Shown here in pieces: positions 1-7,819 of a stretch of DNA of 28,302 bases. The notes under the pieces were generated by a model, which searched no databases, was not told where the DNA came from, and was given only the letters and a program-made list of their open reading frames with translations. The first letter of the stretch is position 1; each line of letters opens with the position of its first letter. The stretch covers positions 1 through 28,302 of the IMG/VR virus record IMGVR_UViG_3300006086_000026; one strand, given 5' to 3'. Made by a program: the position numbers and the translations under genes. The stretch is from a virus.

Positions 1-805
1 CGCCGCCGCCTTTGGCGATAACGATTTGCGCACCTGCCGCATCATCGGCAGACGCGGCCGTTGTATCGCCCAGCTGACGCGCCTGCGCACGCAGGGCCTT
101 CATTTCCGGCGATTCTTTTCCCACGCCGAGCACGGCCTGCAGCTCGGAATTTTTCTGTGAAAAGTCAAAGCCCGGCATCAGCAGCGAGGTTGCCGCCATG
201 CCGCCGACCGTGGCGGCACCGATACCGGCCGCGCCCATGTTGCGAACCTTGCCCGACAGCTCCTGCCCTTTGCGGTAGCGCTCGCTGGTCTGATTCAGCC
301 GCTCCTGCTGTGCATTCAGCCGCTGCAGCTCCATTTTCTGACGGCTCAGGCTGACGGTTGCCTGCGCCGAGGCGGATTTCAGGCGCTGCTGCTCGCTGCT
401 CAGGGCTTTGGTGGAAATCCCCGCCGCGTTAAGCGCCTCGCGCTGCTGCTGCACCGAAAGGCGCAGGCTGTTTGTTTTGGTCTGCAGCTCAGCCGCCGCC
501 TGCCGGGCCTTTTCCAGTGCGCGGGCCTGCTGTGTCGTCGGGCGCTCCGTGTTTTTAAACTGCACGGCAAGCGCGGCAGCCTCCTGCTTGGCGTCCTTAA
601 GGCTCTGCTGTGTGACGGCCAGCTGCGCGCTGGCCTTGCGGAAGCCGTCAATTTTCCCGGCCTGCGCGTCCAGCTCCTTGATAGTCGTCTGCGTCTGGCG
701 TATGTCTGACGACAGGTTTTTGGCTGCGGTCTGCACGGCTTTGAAGGGGCGCGAGGCTTTATCTACCGCATTCAGCAGCACCTGCACCTTGAGGTTATTG
801 CTCAT
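1..805 (-). CDS. T: Tape measure protein gpT (3' end beyond window)
   Basis: N-terminal 268 residues of the P2-type tail tape measure protein, which sets tail length and is packed inside the tail tube. The ATG at 805-803 overlaps the end of the E' frame, as in P2. The visible part begins MSNNLKVQVLLNAVDKASRP and is a long Gln/Ala-rich helical, coiled-coil-like stretch (about residues 20-150). A Gly/Ala-rich hydrophobic segment follows (about 190-210), then SQKNSELQAVLGV, typical of this family. No stop is reached before position 1, so the gene is cut by the window edge and not truncated by mutation. The assignment rests on sequence character plus position directly after E/E'. Late tail gene of the FI-FII-E-T operon. 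Confidence 0.93.
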   Translation of the reverse strand, partial: MSNNLKVQVLLNAVDKASRPFKAVQTAAKNLSSDIRQTQTTIKELDAQAGKIDGFRKASAQLAVTQQSLKDAKQEAAALAVQFKNTERPTTQQARALEKARQAAAELQTKTNSLRLSVQQQREALNAAGISTKALSSEQQRLKSASAQATVSLSRQKMELQRLNAQQERLNQTSERYRKGQELSGKVRNMGAAGIGAATVGGMAATSLLMPGFDFSQKNSELQAVLGVGKESPEMKALRAQARQLGDTTAASADDAAGAQIVIAKGGG

Positions 806-1231
806 CCGGGGTTGCTCCGCTGCGGATAAAGGCTTTATGCCGCCAGTCCATCAGCTCGGCCAGCGGCATGTCGTACATCTCGGAGGGTTGCCAGTGAAAT
901 ATCGTGGCAATGTCGGCCATCAGGTCGTTGACCGTCAGGCCGCGCGGCCAGTCTATTCGTCCGACTTCGACTGCAAAAAACCGATCACCTTTCCGCCCAG
1001 CGCAATCAGGTCAACCGGATCGAGGGCGTTACATTCGGCCTTTGTCAGTGCTGGCAGGGTAATGCGGGGCAGCACGGTCAGCAGGGAGTCAACATCCGAC
1101 TGACACAGATCGGCCAGCCGCACGCCGCGCAGGCTTCCGGCCGTTGGCTTAATCAGCTCCACGCTTTTGATTTCGGTTTCGCCGCGCAGCAGCGGGGTTT
1201 CAAACTCAACAACGTTATCTTTCTTTTCCAT
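795..1231 (-). CDS. E': Tail assembly chaperone gpE+E' (programmed -1 frameshift product)
   Basis: A -1 slip at T TTT TTG (974-980) moves ribosomes out of the E frame after residue 86. They read a further 59 codons, from A-V-E-V-G to ...TPDEQ, and stop at 797-795. The joined product is 145 aa, close to the 142 aa of P2 E+E'. The extension contains WPRGLTVNDLMADIATIFHW and PLAELMDWRHKAF, typical of the C-terminal part of tail assembly chaperones. The E' frame has no start of its own and overlaps the T start. E and the fusion are needed in an unequal ratio for tail assembly around the tape measure. The frameshift is established for P2; here I see the heptamer and an open frame in the right phase. 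Confidence 0.9.
953..1231 (-). CDS. E: Tail assembly chaperone gpE
   Basis: A 92-aa P2 gpE homologue (P2: 91 aa), begun by ATG at 1231-1229. It includes SLRGVRLADLCQSDVDSLL and LDPVDLIALGGKVIGF. It is the unshifted product of the E/E' pair; both act as chaperones that coat the tape measure protein during tail assembly and are not found in the virion. It lies between the tube gene FII (upstream) and T (downstream), as in P2. The stop follows six codons after the slippery heptamer, so most ribosomes terminate here and a minority enter E'. Confidence 0.92.
   Translation of the reverse strand: MEKKDNVVEFETPLLRGETEIKSVELIKPTAGSLRGVRLADLCQSDVDSLLTVLPRITLPALTKAECNALDPVDLIALGGKVIGFLQSKSDE
974..980 (-). 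promoter_or_regulatory. -1 ribosomal frameshift slippery heptamer in E
   Basis: Read on the minus strand, GGT TTT TTG gives the canonical slippery string T TTT TTG in the correct phase. It sits seven codons before the E stop. The -1 frame downstream stays open for 59 codons. The same heptamer is used in P2 E/E'. Confidence 0.88.
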
Positions 1232-1290
1232 GATGGTTCTCTGTTCACTGTAGTCAGGGTAAAGCCAGCGGCGGGCGCTGGCGTCAGGGT

Positions 1291-1800
1291 TTATACCAGG
1301 CCGAGGTTTTTACGGCGCTGCTCAAGACGGTCAGTGCCGTTAACCTTCTCCACCATGTTGATGGTGTCGATTTCGATCAGCTCTTTGCCGTTAAAGGTCA
1401 GCTTGTAATAGGTGTTTTTACTGGTGATTTTGGTTTCGGTGTCTTCGCCCTGTTTGGCTTCGCCGAAATCAAACGACTGATGCTTGCCGCGCACCTCAAT
1501 CTCTACCGCGATTTCCTCGCCGGTATCGTCGCGCTGGTATGAGCCGGTAAAGCGCAGGGGAATGTCAGACGCACCCCATTGTGTGAGTACCAGCTCATCA
1601 ATACCGCCGATGCTCCACTCAACATCGAGCGCGTCATCTTCCAGGCCGTTATCAATGAAGGCAGCGCCGCTCATGCCGCCCGCGCGGAACGGGTCGAGCT
1701 TGCGCGCCAGCTTCGGCAGGGTCACGGCGGTGACGACGCCCTGATAGCTGTTGGCGTTATTAAAAAGGTTCATGCCCTTCAGTTTGCGTGGCAGTGCCAT
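1291..1800 (-). CDS. FII: Major tail tube protein gpFII
   Basis: 169 aa (P2 FII: 172 aa). It polymerises into the inner tube of the contractile tail. It begins MALPRKLKGMNLFNNANSYQ, typical of the family, and contains GAAFIDNGLEDDALDVEWSI. A good ribosome site (GAGGAG, 9 nt before ATG) lies just after the FI stop, so the sheath and tube genes are co-translated in series. Late structural gene. Nothing unusual in length or composition. Confidence 0.95.
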   Translation of the reverse strand: MALPRKLKGMNLFNNANSYQGVVTAVTLPKLARKLDPFRAGGMSGAAFIDNGLEDDALDVEWSIGGIDELVLTQWGASDIPLRFTGSYQRDDTGEEIAVEIEVRGKHQSFDFGEAKQGEDTETKITSKNTYYKLTFNGKELIEIDTINMVEKVNGTDRLEQRRKNLGLV

Positions 1801-1812
1801 TTATCCGGCTCC

Positions 1813-2982
1813 TCAGCTGTTCACGGATGCGGCGAAGTTCGCCAGATAGGTGTCGGTAATGCGCTGGCGCAGGGTTAAATCTTCCAGCGGCGGAACCGGC
1901 GTATAGTCATAATCGATAAAGAGCTTGCCCGCCTTCAGGGTGTCTTGATCGTTGGCGCTTTCGTCATACCAGGCGGATGCGCCCAGCAGATAACCGGCGT
2001 TAACCAGCTCGCGGAATTTCGCATTGATGCCCGCGATAATTTCGCGCACCAGAACCGGCGTCAGCGGCTTATCAACCGCCCACATGTGCGCCTCGGCCAT
2101 CGTGTCGGCCAGCACCTGCGCCGTGCGGGTGTAGTTCTCAAACTGAAACAGCGGATCATCGCTGCAGGTACGGTTGCCCCAGAAGCGGAAGCCGTCCTTA
2201 CGGATCAGCGTGGTGACGTCGGCCTCGTTGAGCAGGTCGGCGTCGGTGCCGGTCTGCTGCAGATCCCAGAACACGGATGCAGAAATGCCGGTTACGCCGT
2301 TGACGCCGACGTTAGAAAGGGTTTTATGCCAGCCGGTGTCATTGTCGATTTTGGCGCGCAGGCCCAGCGCACGGGCAGTGGCATAGGCGGTATCGGATTT
2401 GCTGGTCGCAGTGTTCCAGGCAAGAAAATCAGGCCAGATAACCATGATTTCGCGCTGGCTGAAGTTCTGGCGATACAGGCGGGCTTCGGAAATGGTTTTA
2501 CATTCCCATGCTGACACATAGGCAAAAGCGCGCAGCTGCTGCGCAATGCTGGCAAGCGCGGTTGCCACTGGCAGCGAATCCAGCCCCGGCACGCCGAGGA
2601 TACGCGGTTTAACATCGAGCTGGGTCTGCGCGGCGAGCAGCGCTTTCATGCCGGTATACTGGCCGTTTTCATCCGTGCCGCCGATGATATTGGACGTGGT
2701 TTCGGCTTCGTCGGCTCCTTCAGCGACGCGCACGACGACGGTGACGGGTTTTGACTGGTCAGCAATGGCCTGCAGCGCAGCGGCAAGCGTGCCTTTTTTG
2801 CCTGCTTTGCCGACAGCAGCCTGCACGTTGGTGATAAGGACCGGCGTGTTGAGCGGGAAGGTTGCCGCATCCGCATCCTGCGCGGTGCAGACCATGCCGA
2901 CGATTGCGGTTGATACGGTTGTAATGGTGCGCGTGCCGTCGTTGACTTCGACGACGCGGACACCGTGATGATAATCAGACAT
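1813..2982 (-). CDS. FI: Contractile tail sheath protein gpFI
   Basis: 389 aa from ATG at 2982-2980 (P2 FI: 396 aa). It forms the contractile sheath around the FII tube. The N-terminus [20 protein letters not shown] and the C-terminal [20 protein letters not shown] are typical of P2-like sheaths. An upstream in-frame GTG at 2991 is less likely, because GGAG at about 2995 fits the ATG at 2982. First gene of the FI-FII-E-T transcript. The 163-bp gap upstream should hold its late promoter, but I found no perfect Ogr-type TGT-N12-ACA there. Confidence 0.95.
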   Translation of the reverse strand: MSDYHHGVRVVEVNDGTRTITTVSTAIVGMVCTAQDADAATFPLNTPVLITNVQAAVGKAGKKGTLAAALQAIADQSKPVTVVVRVAEGADEAETTSNIIGGTDENGQYTGMKALLAAQTQLDVKPRILGVPGLDSLPVATALASIAQQLRAFAYVSAWECKTISEARLYRQNFSQREIMVIWPDFLAWNTATSKSDTAYATARALGLRAKIDNDTGWHKTLSNVGVNGVTGISASVFWDLQQTGTDADLLNEADVTTLIRKDGFRFWGNRTCSDDPLFQFENYTRTAQVLADTMAEAHMWAVDKPLTPVLVREIIAGINAKFRELVNAGYLLGASAWYDESANDQDTLKAGKLFIDYDYTPVPPLEDLTLRQRITDTYLANFAASVNS

Positions 2983-3145
2983 CTGATGCACTCCGTTTTG
3001 AGGGTGTGCTCAGGGTGTCAGGTCATGCGGAGTCATGCATGTGGTTGCTGTTTGCTGACATTTGAACAGGCAACTACCGCATAATGATCGTTTTACTTTC
3101 CTGTGGCACTATAAAACAGCCAGTGTCATAAACGAGGGATTGAGA
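2983..3145. promoter_or_regulatory. Divergent promoter region between FI and the Z/fun-slot insert
   Basis: Noncoding gap between two divergent genes, so it should hold the late promoter of FI (minus) and the promoter of the toxin-like gene (plus). The nearest match to the Ogr/Delta activator site TGT-N12-ACA is an imperfect TGT-N12-ACC on the minus strand (3061-3044). The stretch 3023-3039 (two ATGC motifs 10 bp apart) nearly repeats a stretch beside cos (21188-21204). No firm -10/-35 assignment. Confidence 0.35.
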
Positions 3146-3820
3146 ATGAGTTCAGGAACAGCCGCAAGACAGGAACCCGGACGTTACTACACATTTGAGT
3201 CAAGATTGCCTCAGGGCGTTTTTTTTGAGATTCGCCCCGGTCATTTGCCAAGAAATGCAAAGCCTATAACGGATGAAACCAGCGGTATGTGTATCGGTTA
3301 CTCGGTCGCACAGGCTCCGGGTTTGTGGCAGATTTATGATGTTCAGGGGCATTTTGTCAGGCTGGAAGAAGCGCCACTTGAAACACCCCTGATTGATCCC
3401 ACGGATATTGCCCTGTTTGGCTTGGGAATTTTTCGTATCCTTCGTACAGGGCGGGTGCTGTTTGAATCAGGGGCACGTGCCGCTGTTTATGCGAAGCTCA
3501 GTCACTCCACTATATCCTTTCTGCGCAGCAGACTTAAACTCGGGCTGCATGCACGTAACCTTAAAATGACCGAGACTGCTGCAAAACATATGTATGAACC
3601 GAGTCGCTATGTCCCTCTGCAAATTCAGGAAAGAGCGATTCGCTATGGCAGGCGGATGGCAGATCCCCGCAAAGGTGAAGGTATGTTCAGATATGAGACC
3701 AGAATGTTTAAACTACGCTTTAATAAGCAAACAATGGAATATGAGTATAAAGAATACACACTTGAAGTCGTCGTGCGTGAGTCAGACTGGACGATATCGC
3801 ATTTTAAATACATGGATTAA
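3146..3820 (+). CDS. Putative polymorphic-toxin-like protein (Z/fun-slot cargo)
   Basis: 224 aa from ATG at 3146 (GAGGGA 7 nt upstream); a longer TTG-initiated frame from 3062 would run through the promoter region. The N-terminal part (to about residue 80) is unrecognised. Residues about 85-115 hold an Ile/Leu/Gly-rich stretch (PTDIALFGLGIFRILRTG) like the region before many contact-dependent or type VI toxin domains. The last about 85 residues form a compact domain with ETAAKHMYEPSRYVP, then AIRYGRRMADP, then strands ending YTLEVVVRESDWTISHF. This spacing of His, Arg and a terminal strand pair resembles DUF4258/BrnT-like RNase-type toxin tails (inference). It is followed 17 bp later by an immunity-like gene. 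AT-richer than the tail genes on both sides and on the opposite strand. No signal peptide or delivery domain seen. An abortive-infection or T5-type exclusion role, as for P2 Fun at the same locus, is possible. Confidence 0.6.
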   Translation: MSSGTAARQEPGRYYTFESRLPQGVFFEIRPGHLPRNAKPITDETSGMCIGYSVAQAPGLWQIYDVQGHFVRLEEAPLETPLIDPTDIALFGLGIFRILRTGRVLFESGARAAVYAKLSHSTISFLRSRLKLGLHARNLKMTETAAKHMYEPSRYVPLQIQERAIRYGRRMADPRKGEGMFRYETRMFKLRFNKQTMEYEYKEYTLEVVVRESDWTISHFKYMD

Positions 3821-3837
3821 CAGACTGGAAAACTTGT

Positions 3838-4278
3838 ATGTTTGATTTGCGCAATGAAGATTTCACCTTTGTGATTTCTCCTTTTGAAAGAATCTCAGAC
3901 GATGAAGCCGATCCGGTTGATCATCTATGGGACTGGATCCAATCCTGGATTGAGTTCTCTGTTAGCGGCCTTAAAATGCAGTTTCAAACTGAATTTACCA
4001 TCGGCGAGCTAAAGATTTTAAAGGATGAGTTTTTCGCTCATTACCAGGCAATTATCACGCAGCGTGAATTAAAACCTTTTAATTTTCGCAGCGAACGTGG
4101 CCAGCTCAATATGGTTATCAGAAAAGTTACGGGTAAAGACGGTGTTATAGTGGAGTTTGATATCCGCCCTGAACCACACGCCGACAGCGTTCAGGTTAAA
4201 GGTGACTTCAGCCTTAATGAAAGCTATTTTCCTGACATTCTGAAGCGGCTTGATGAAATGATTCAATGGCAGAATTAG
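3838..4278 (+). CDS. Putative immunity protein (WapI-like) for the upstream toxin-like protein
   Basis: 146 aa, acidic and Trp-containing, starting 17 bp after the toxin-like gene. It has WDWIQSWIEFSVSGLKMQFQ, then EFTIGELKILKDEFF, then alternating strands (FDIRPEP, QVKGDFSLNESYFPDIL) and a C-terminal helix ending RLDEMIQWQN. The pattern of strands, then a helix starting near Y-x-P-x-x-x-x-L, then a strand-rich half is what I associate with the WapI family of immunity proteins; this is memory of the family and not a search. Its place directly behind a toxin-like gene, in one transcription unit ended by a terminator at 4306-4333, supports an immunity or antitoxin role. It could also be an unrelated moron product. 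Confidence 0.55.
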   Translation: MFDLRNEDFTFVISPFERISDDEADPVDHLWDWIQSWIEFSVSGLKMQFQTEFTIGELKILKDEFFAHYQAIITQRELKPFNFRSERGQLNMVIRKVTGKDGVIVEFDIRPEPHADSVQVKGDFSLNESYFPDILKRLDEMIQWQN

Positions 4279-4305
4279 GCATGCCTATAGTAAAAATTTT
4301 CATCT

Positions 4306-4333
4306 AAACCCCCGTTGTAACGGGGGGTTTTTA
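4306..4333. terminator. Bidirectional terminator between the immunity-like gene and G
   Basis: Strong hairpin with arms CCCCCGTT and AACGGGGG around a tiny loop, A-rich on the left and T-rich on the right. It can end the plus-strand cargo transcript as well as the minus-strand V-to-G late transcript. Confidence 0.85.
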
Positions 4334-4918
4334 TTAGGGCTTTTCAGGCCAGGCAATATGTGACGCAGCAATATTAACCGCCTGTACCGCCTGCACATAC
4401 TTCATCCAGGCGGTCAGCGTGGCTTTATCCGCATCGGTAATGATGCCGAGCAGCAGCTGCGTCTGCCATGCCTGAGTAATTCCGTTGGCCTCACTCACGC
4501 GCGCCGCCTTTTCGCTGGCTGCCGCGTCAAGCAGCGACTGCTGCTGTGCATCGCAGTCGGTTACCCACTTTTCACCGTCCCACTTATCAAACGCGGTTGC
4601 CGGGGCCAGCGTTGTGGTATCCGCCGGATAGCCGCCCAGCGCCGTGATTTTCAGTGGCGCGCCGCCGGAAACCGGGTAAACCGTTTCGCCGCGATGATCG
4701 GCAACGGCCAGCCAGCTTTCATCACGGTAAAGCATTACGTGCCCGGCCTCAGCATCGGGTGGTGCTGTGATACAGGCGTTAGCAGGCAGGCCGACACCCT
4801 GCGCCAGAAACTCATTGCTTGAGCCGGTAAACTCACCGGTTAACGCATCAAAATTGTATACAGTGAGTGTACCGGCTGATTTAGCCAGGCCATTTTTATC
4901 AAGTGTTACCTTAGCCAT
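4334..4918 (-). CDS. G: Tail fibre assembly protein gpG
   Basis: 194 aa (P2 G: 175 aa). Chaperone for tail fibre gpH; contains the family's VYNFDALTGEFTGSSNEFL start region and the common C-terminal half (KAARVSEANGITQAWQTQLL, TAWMKYVQAVQAV). Start ATG at 4918 shares a base with the gpH stop (TAATG), so the two are translationally coupled. Last gene of the V-G late operon, ended by the hairpin at 4306-4333. Confidence 0.92.
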   Translation of the reverse strand: MAKVTLDKNGLAKSAGTLTVYNFDALTGEFTGSSNEFLAQGVGLPANACITAPPDAEAGHVMLYRDESWLAVADHRGETVYPVSGGAPLKITALGGYPADTTTLAPATAFDKWDGEKWVTDCDAQQQSLLDAAASEKAARVSEANGITQAWQTQLLLGIITDADKATLTAWMKYVQAVQAVNIAASHIAWPEKP

Positions 4919-5958
4919 TAAGCAGCCCTTACGATGTAGTTAAACGCCACGTTGCGCGGGCGGATGAACCAGCGCGCCCTTGACCCTGTTGATCCAAATG
5001 TTGGCAAGTTACAGACAGCTTTGTTTTCTGCTGTGTTGAATAGATTTTCACCATTACCAAGCTGAATAGCTGTAAGTGTCGAGTTGTTTTCAATATTGGG
5101 CTGAATCCATGTGCCTTCCTGGAAAGAAAGTAACTCACGGTCTACGTCAACACCTCGGCCATCATCCCAGCCACGGATAAACTCTCCGCGCAGATCAGGC
5201 AATTTAAGGGACGGATAGACCTTTGCCAGCGCCGGATAAGCAGAGGCGCTGAAGGATGCGCCATTGCATTTCAGCCATCCTACAGGCGGGACAGGAGATG
5301 CATAGGGTAAAGGTATGCCTACCGGCACTGCAGAGCCTTCTCCTAAACCGAGGTTTTTGAGAAGGTCTGCAATCAGACCGGCGTCTTTGATTTCAGCGAG
5401 GGCATTTGCGATCTGCAGGTACTGGCCGTGTGGGTTATCAGCATCAATATGCTTTTTCATTACGCTGTCAGCGTAGGCTTTCACCTCGATCACTGCATCA
5501 TCAACATATTTACGCGTTGCCAGCACGACTGACGGATCAATCTTCAGCGTCACGGCCGTTGTGCTGTTCACGATTAAAATCATGCGCACGGTCTGCGTCC
5601 GGCCGCTGCCTTCGGCCAGCTGCGGCTTGTAGGTTTCCGGGCAGTTAGCAACGGCAATCAGCACGCCGTCGGCGTCATACAGACCAATCTCGCGGATCCA
5701 GAAACCGCCTTCGCCTTCCGGGATAATCTGCTCGGCGATAATCTGGCTGCTGTTTGCCGCGTCAACGGTTAGCGAATTAAGCTGCGCGCGTCGCTTCTCG
5801 CCAATGAGCTTTGTCTGTGCTGCGTCAGGCGTCGGCAGCGTACCGCCACCGTCCCCGACTCCTAATGATGTGATATTCACTTTCGTGCCGAGTGCGGCGG
5901 CGTTCGCCAGCTTAGCCGCGCCCTGATTGGTCAGCAGGGCAAAATATTTTGTCGTCAT
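4918..5958 (-). CDS. H: Short tail fibre protein gpH
   Basis: 346 aa, about half of P2 gpH (669 aa). The N-terminal about 160 residues match the P2 baseplate-attachment part (KYFALLTNQGAAKLANAAAL, GGFWIREIGLYDADGVLIAV). A short helical linker and a tail-collar-like domain follow (VPVGIPLPYASPVPPVGWLK, LPDLRGEFIRGWDDGRGVD), then an Asn/Thr-rich tip (about residues 275-325) and the conserved end RPRNVAFNYIVRAA. The tip-coding DNA (about 4990-5110) is visibly AT-richer than the rest, suggesting exchange of the receptor-binding end. The long shaft of P2 H is missing. ATGA overlap with gpI. Both conserved ends are present, so this is a complete short fibre and not a truncation. Confidence 0.92.
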   Translation of the reverse strand: MTTKYFALLTNQGAAKLANAAALGTKVNITSLGVGDGGGTLPTPDAAQTKLIGEKRRAQLNSLTVDAANSSQIIAEQIIPEGEGGFWIREIGLYDADGVLIAVANCPETYKPQLAEGSGRTQTVRMILIVNSTTAVTLKIDPSVVLATRKYVDDAVIEVKAYADSVMKKHIDADNPHGQYLQIANALAEIKDAGLIADLLKNLGLGEGSAVPVGIPLPYASPVPPVGWLKCNGASFSASAYPALAKVYPSLKLPDLRGEFIRGWDDGRGVDVDRELLSFQEGTWIQPNIENNSTLTAIQLGNGENLFNTAENKAVCNLPTFGSTGSRARWFIRPRNVAFNYIVRAA

Positions 5959-6563
5959 GCGCTCACTTCCGTCAGGTCAATAAGATGCACCGCCACGCCG
6001 GAATAACCCGGCCCGCCGACGCTGATAAGTTCAGGGGTATAGGGATAAACGGTCAACTCGTCGCCGCTGTAGCTGGCAACGGCAACTGGCAGCGCGCCGG
6101 TCGCGTCAAGATTGATAGACAGGCCGATAAGGTGACGGCTGCATGGCTTCGCGTCGGCTATCAGGCGCTCCAGCTCGTTATACATTTCCTCGGTAATGCC
6201 GGTATCGAGTACGCCCACGTCCAGCCGGAACGTGCCAGGCGCTTCACCGGTTTTCCACCATTCGATTATTTTGATGAGATAGCCCAGCGGCTCAACGACA
6301 CGGCGGATAGCGCCTATCGTGCCCTTGTGACGATGCACGTACTGCGAGGCGGCAACAACGGCGCGCTTTGTCGATTCAGGCCAGGCCGAATCCCAGCGGT
6401 CAACCGACCACGCCCACGCCAGATAGGGCAGAAGCACCACCGGGCATGTGTAGGGATTCCATAACTGGCGCAGTGGCACATTCATAGCGCCAGGGGTTGC
6501 CAGCGCCTCAGCGGCAGCAATCTCAAGCGCTGACGAGCCGGTCGGCAGCAGGCGGTCACTCAT
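5955..6563 (-). CDS. I: Baseplate wedge protein gpI
   Basis: 202 aa (P2 I: 176 aa). P2 tail protein I family, a baseplate component linking wedge and fibre. Typical start MSDRLLPTGSSALEIAAAEA and the motif LPYLAWAWSVDRWDSAWPES. Overlaps J at its start (stop of J beyond ATG at 6563) and H at its end (ATGA), a tightly coupled baseplate block. The C-terminal part (about 110-202) looks somewhat extended relative to P2. Confidence 0.93.
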   Translation of the reverse strand: MSDRLLPTGSSALEIAAAEALATPGAMNVPLRQLWNPYTCPVVLLPYLAWAWSVDRWDSAWPESTKRAVVAASQYVHRHKGTIGAIRRVVEPLGYLIKIIEWWKTGEAPGTFRLDVGVLDTGITEEMYNELERLIADAKPCSRHLIGLSINLDATGALPVAVASYSGDELTVYPYTPELISVGGPGYSGVAVHLIDLTEVSA

Positions 6564-7464
6564 CCGAGCCTCCCACGGTCAGCGCGTATCCCGAGCAGTA
6601 AGCGGCCTGCGTTTTGTCTAGCACCACGTCAGCCGATGGCTTGATCAGGTTCACGCGCTGCACGCCTTCAACGTGCATCGCGGCATACAGCGCAGACAGG
6701 CGAATGTCGCGGCCGAGGCGCTTCTGCGCGCTGACAAAGGCGGCGAGCTTTGCCTCCGAGGCGGCGCGGATTGGCTCCGCCTCCGGCCCCGGATAGAGGT
6801 ACAGTTCAGCCACGATTTCGTAATCAATAATCTTCGCTGACTGCACGCTCACCCGGTCGGCAACCGGGCGCACGTCTTCGTCGTTTAGCGCAGCGTTAAC
6901 CACGGCCAGTAGCTCGTCGCTTGCCACGCCGTTGCCCTCTCGTGCAAGCACAGTCACGGTAACAACGGCGGGCGACGGGCTGATGGCCGATGCATCCGCA
7001 ACGCGGCCGTCTGCACTTTTGGCATGGTACTCATACGCGCCGGTCGGCCCTGCCACGCTCAACCCCTCAAAGGCGGAGGCAATGCGCAGCCGGAAATCGT
7101 CGTTGCTTTCCATCACTGCGGCGGTCGGCGGAATGGTTGTATTGTCGGCCGGGATAATGGTCAGGCGGGTTACGCCATTGTTAGCGCCGAGCTGGTCAAG
7201 GTCGCCATCCAGTGCATACGCCACCATAACGGCCTTTGCCGCCTCGTTGATGCGCTGGCGCAGGATCAGCTCACGATAAGCATTTTCCTGCAGCAGTTTA
7301 ACGATGGGTTCTGACTCCAGCGTCAGCGTGCGGGCGACGGCCTCCTGCTGGTCAGCAGGGTAAAGGGAAATCAGCGTCGCCTTTCGCTCGGCCAGCAGGG
7401 TTTCATAATCCAGCGGCTCCACCACGTCAGGCGCGGGCAGCTGGCTCAGGTCGATAGTTGCCAT
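6556..7464 (-). CDS. J: Baseplate wedge protein gpJ
   Basis: 302 aa (P2 J: 302 aa). Baseplate J-like protein of the wedge. It has the common N-terminus (IDLSQLPAPDVVEPLDYETL), the family segment DFRLRIASAFEGLSVAGPTG and, toward the C-terminus, RVSVQSAKIIDYEIVAELYL. Lies between W and I, in P2 order. Start ATG at 7464 follows the W stop (7469) by a few bases. Confidence 0.95.
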   Translation of the reverse strand: MATIDLSQLPAPDVVEPLDYETLLAERKATLISLYPADQQEAVARTLTLESEPIVKLLQENAYRELILRQRINEAAKAVMVAYALDGDLDQLGANNGVTRLTIIPADNTTIPPTAAVMESNDDFRLRIASAFEGLSVAGPTGAYEYHAKSADGRVADASAISPSPAVVTVTVLAREGNGVASDELLAVVNAALNDEDVRPVADRVSVQSAKIIDYEIVAELYLYPGPEAEPIRAASEAKLAAFVSAQKRLGRDIRLSALYAAMHVEGVQRVNLIKPSADVVLDKTQAAYCSGYALTVGGSDE

Positions 7465-7468
7465 AGTC

Positions 7469-7819
7469 TCAGCTCACAGGAACGGTTAAGGAAAAAGGCT
7501 GCGCGCTGTCGGTGCGGTTGCCGGACAGCTCAACCACCATTGCGCTATTAATATCCGACTCAAAGCTGATGGCGGTCAGCTTTACGCGCGGCTCCCATTT
7601 CAGGATCGCCAGATAGCAGGCCGACATAATCTGCAGGCGCAGCGCCTCGTTTTGTGGCTGGTCAATCAGCGCGGATAAAAGCGAACCATACTGGCGACGC
7701 ATCACCCTGGTGCCTACAGGGGTCAGCAGAATGTCACGCACTGACTGCCGGATATGATCGAGGTCGGTCAGCGCACCGCCGGTTTCCCGGTTCATGCCGA
7801 TATATTTTGCTGTCGTCAT
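7469..7819 (-). CDS. W: Baseplate wedge protein gpW (gp25-like)
   Basis: 116 aa (P2 W: 115 aa). Homologue of T4 gp25, a core wedge component that nucleates the sheath. Conserved DIRQSVRDILLTPVGTRVMR and YGSLLSALIDQPQNEA are visible. Start ATG overlaps the end of V (7816), giving coupled translation. Confidence 0.95.
   Translation of the reverse strand: MTTAKYIGMNRETGGALTDLDHIRQSVRDILLTPVGTRVMRRQYGSLLSALIDQPQNEALRLQIMSACYLAILKWEPRVKLTAISFESDINSAMVVELSGNRTDSAQPFSLTVPVS

Noticed and set aside
408-1103. Long plus-strand frames opposite T and E, and many others opposite N, J, FI and A
   Set aside because: Mirror frames of GC-rich coding genes; the minus-strand proteins are recognised P2 genes.
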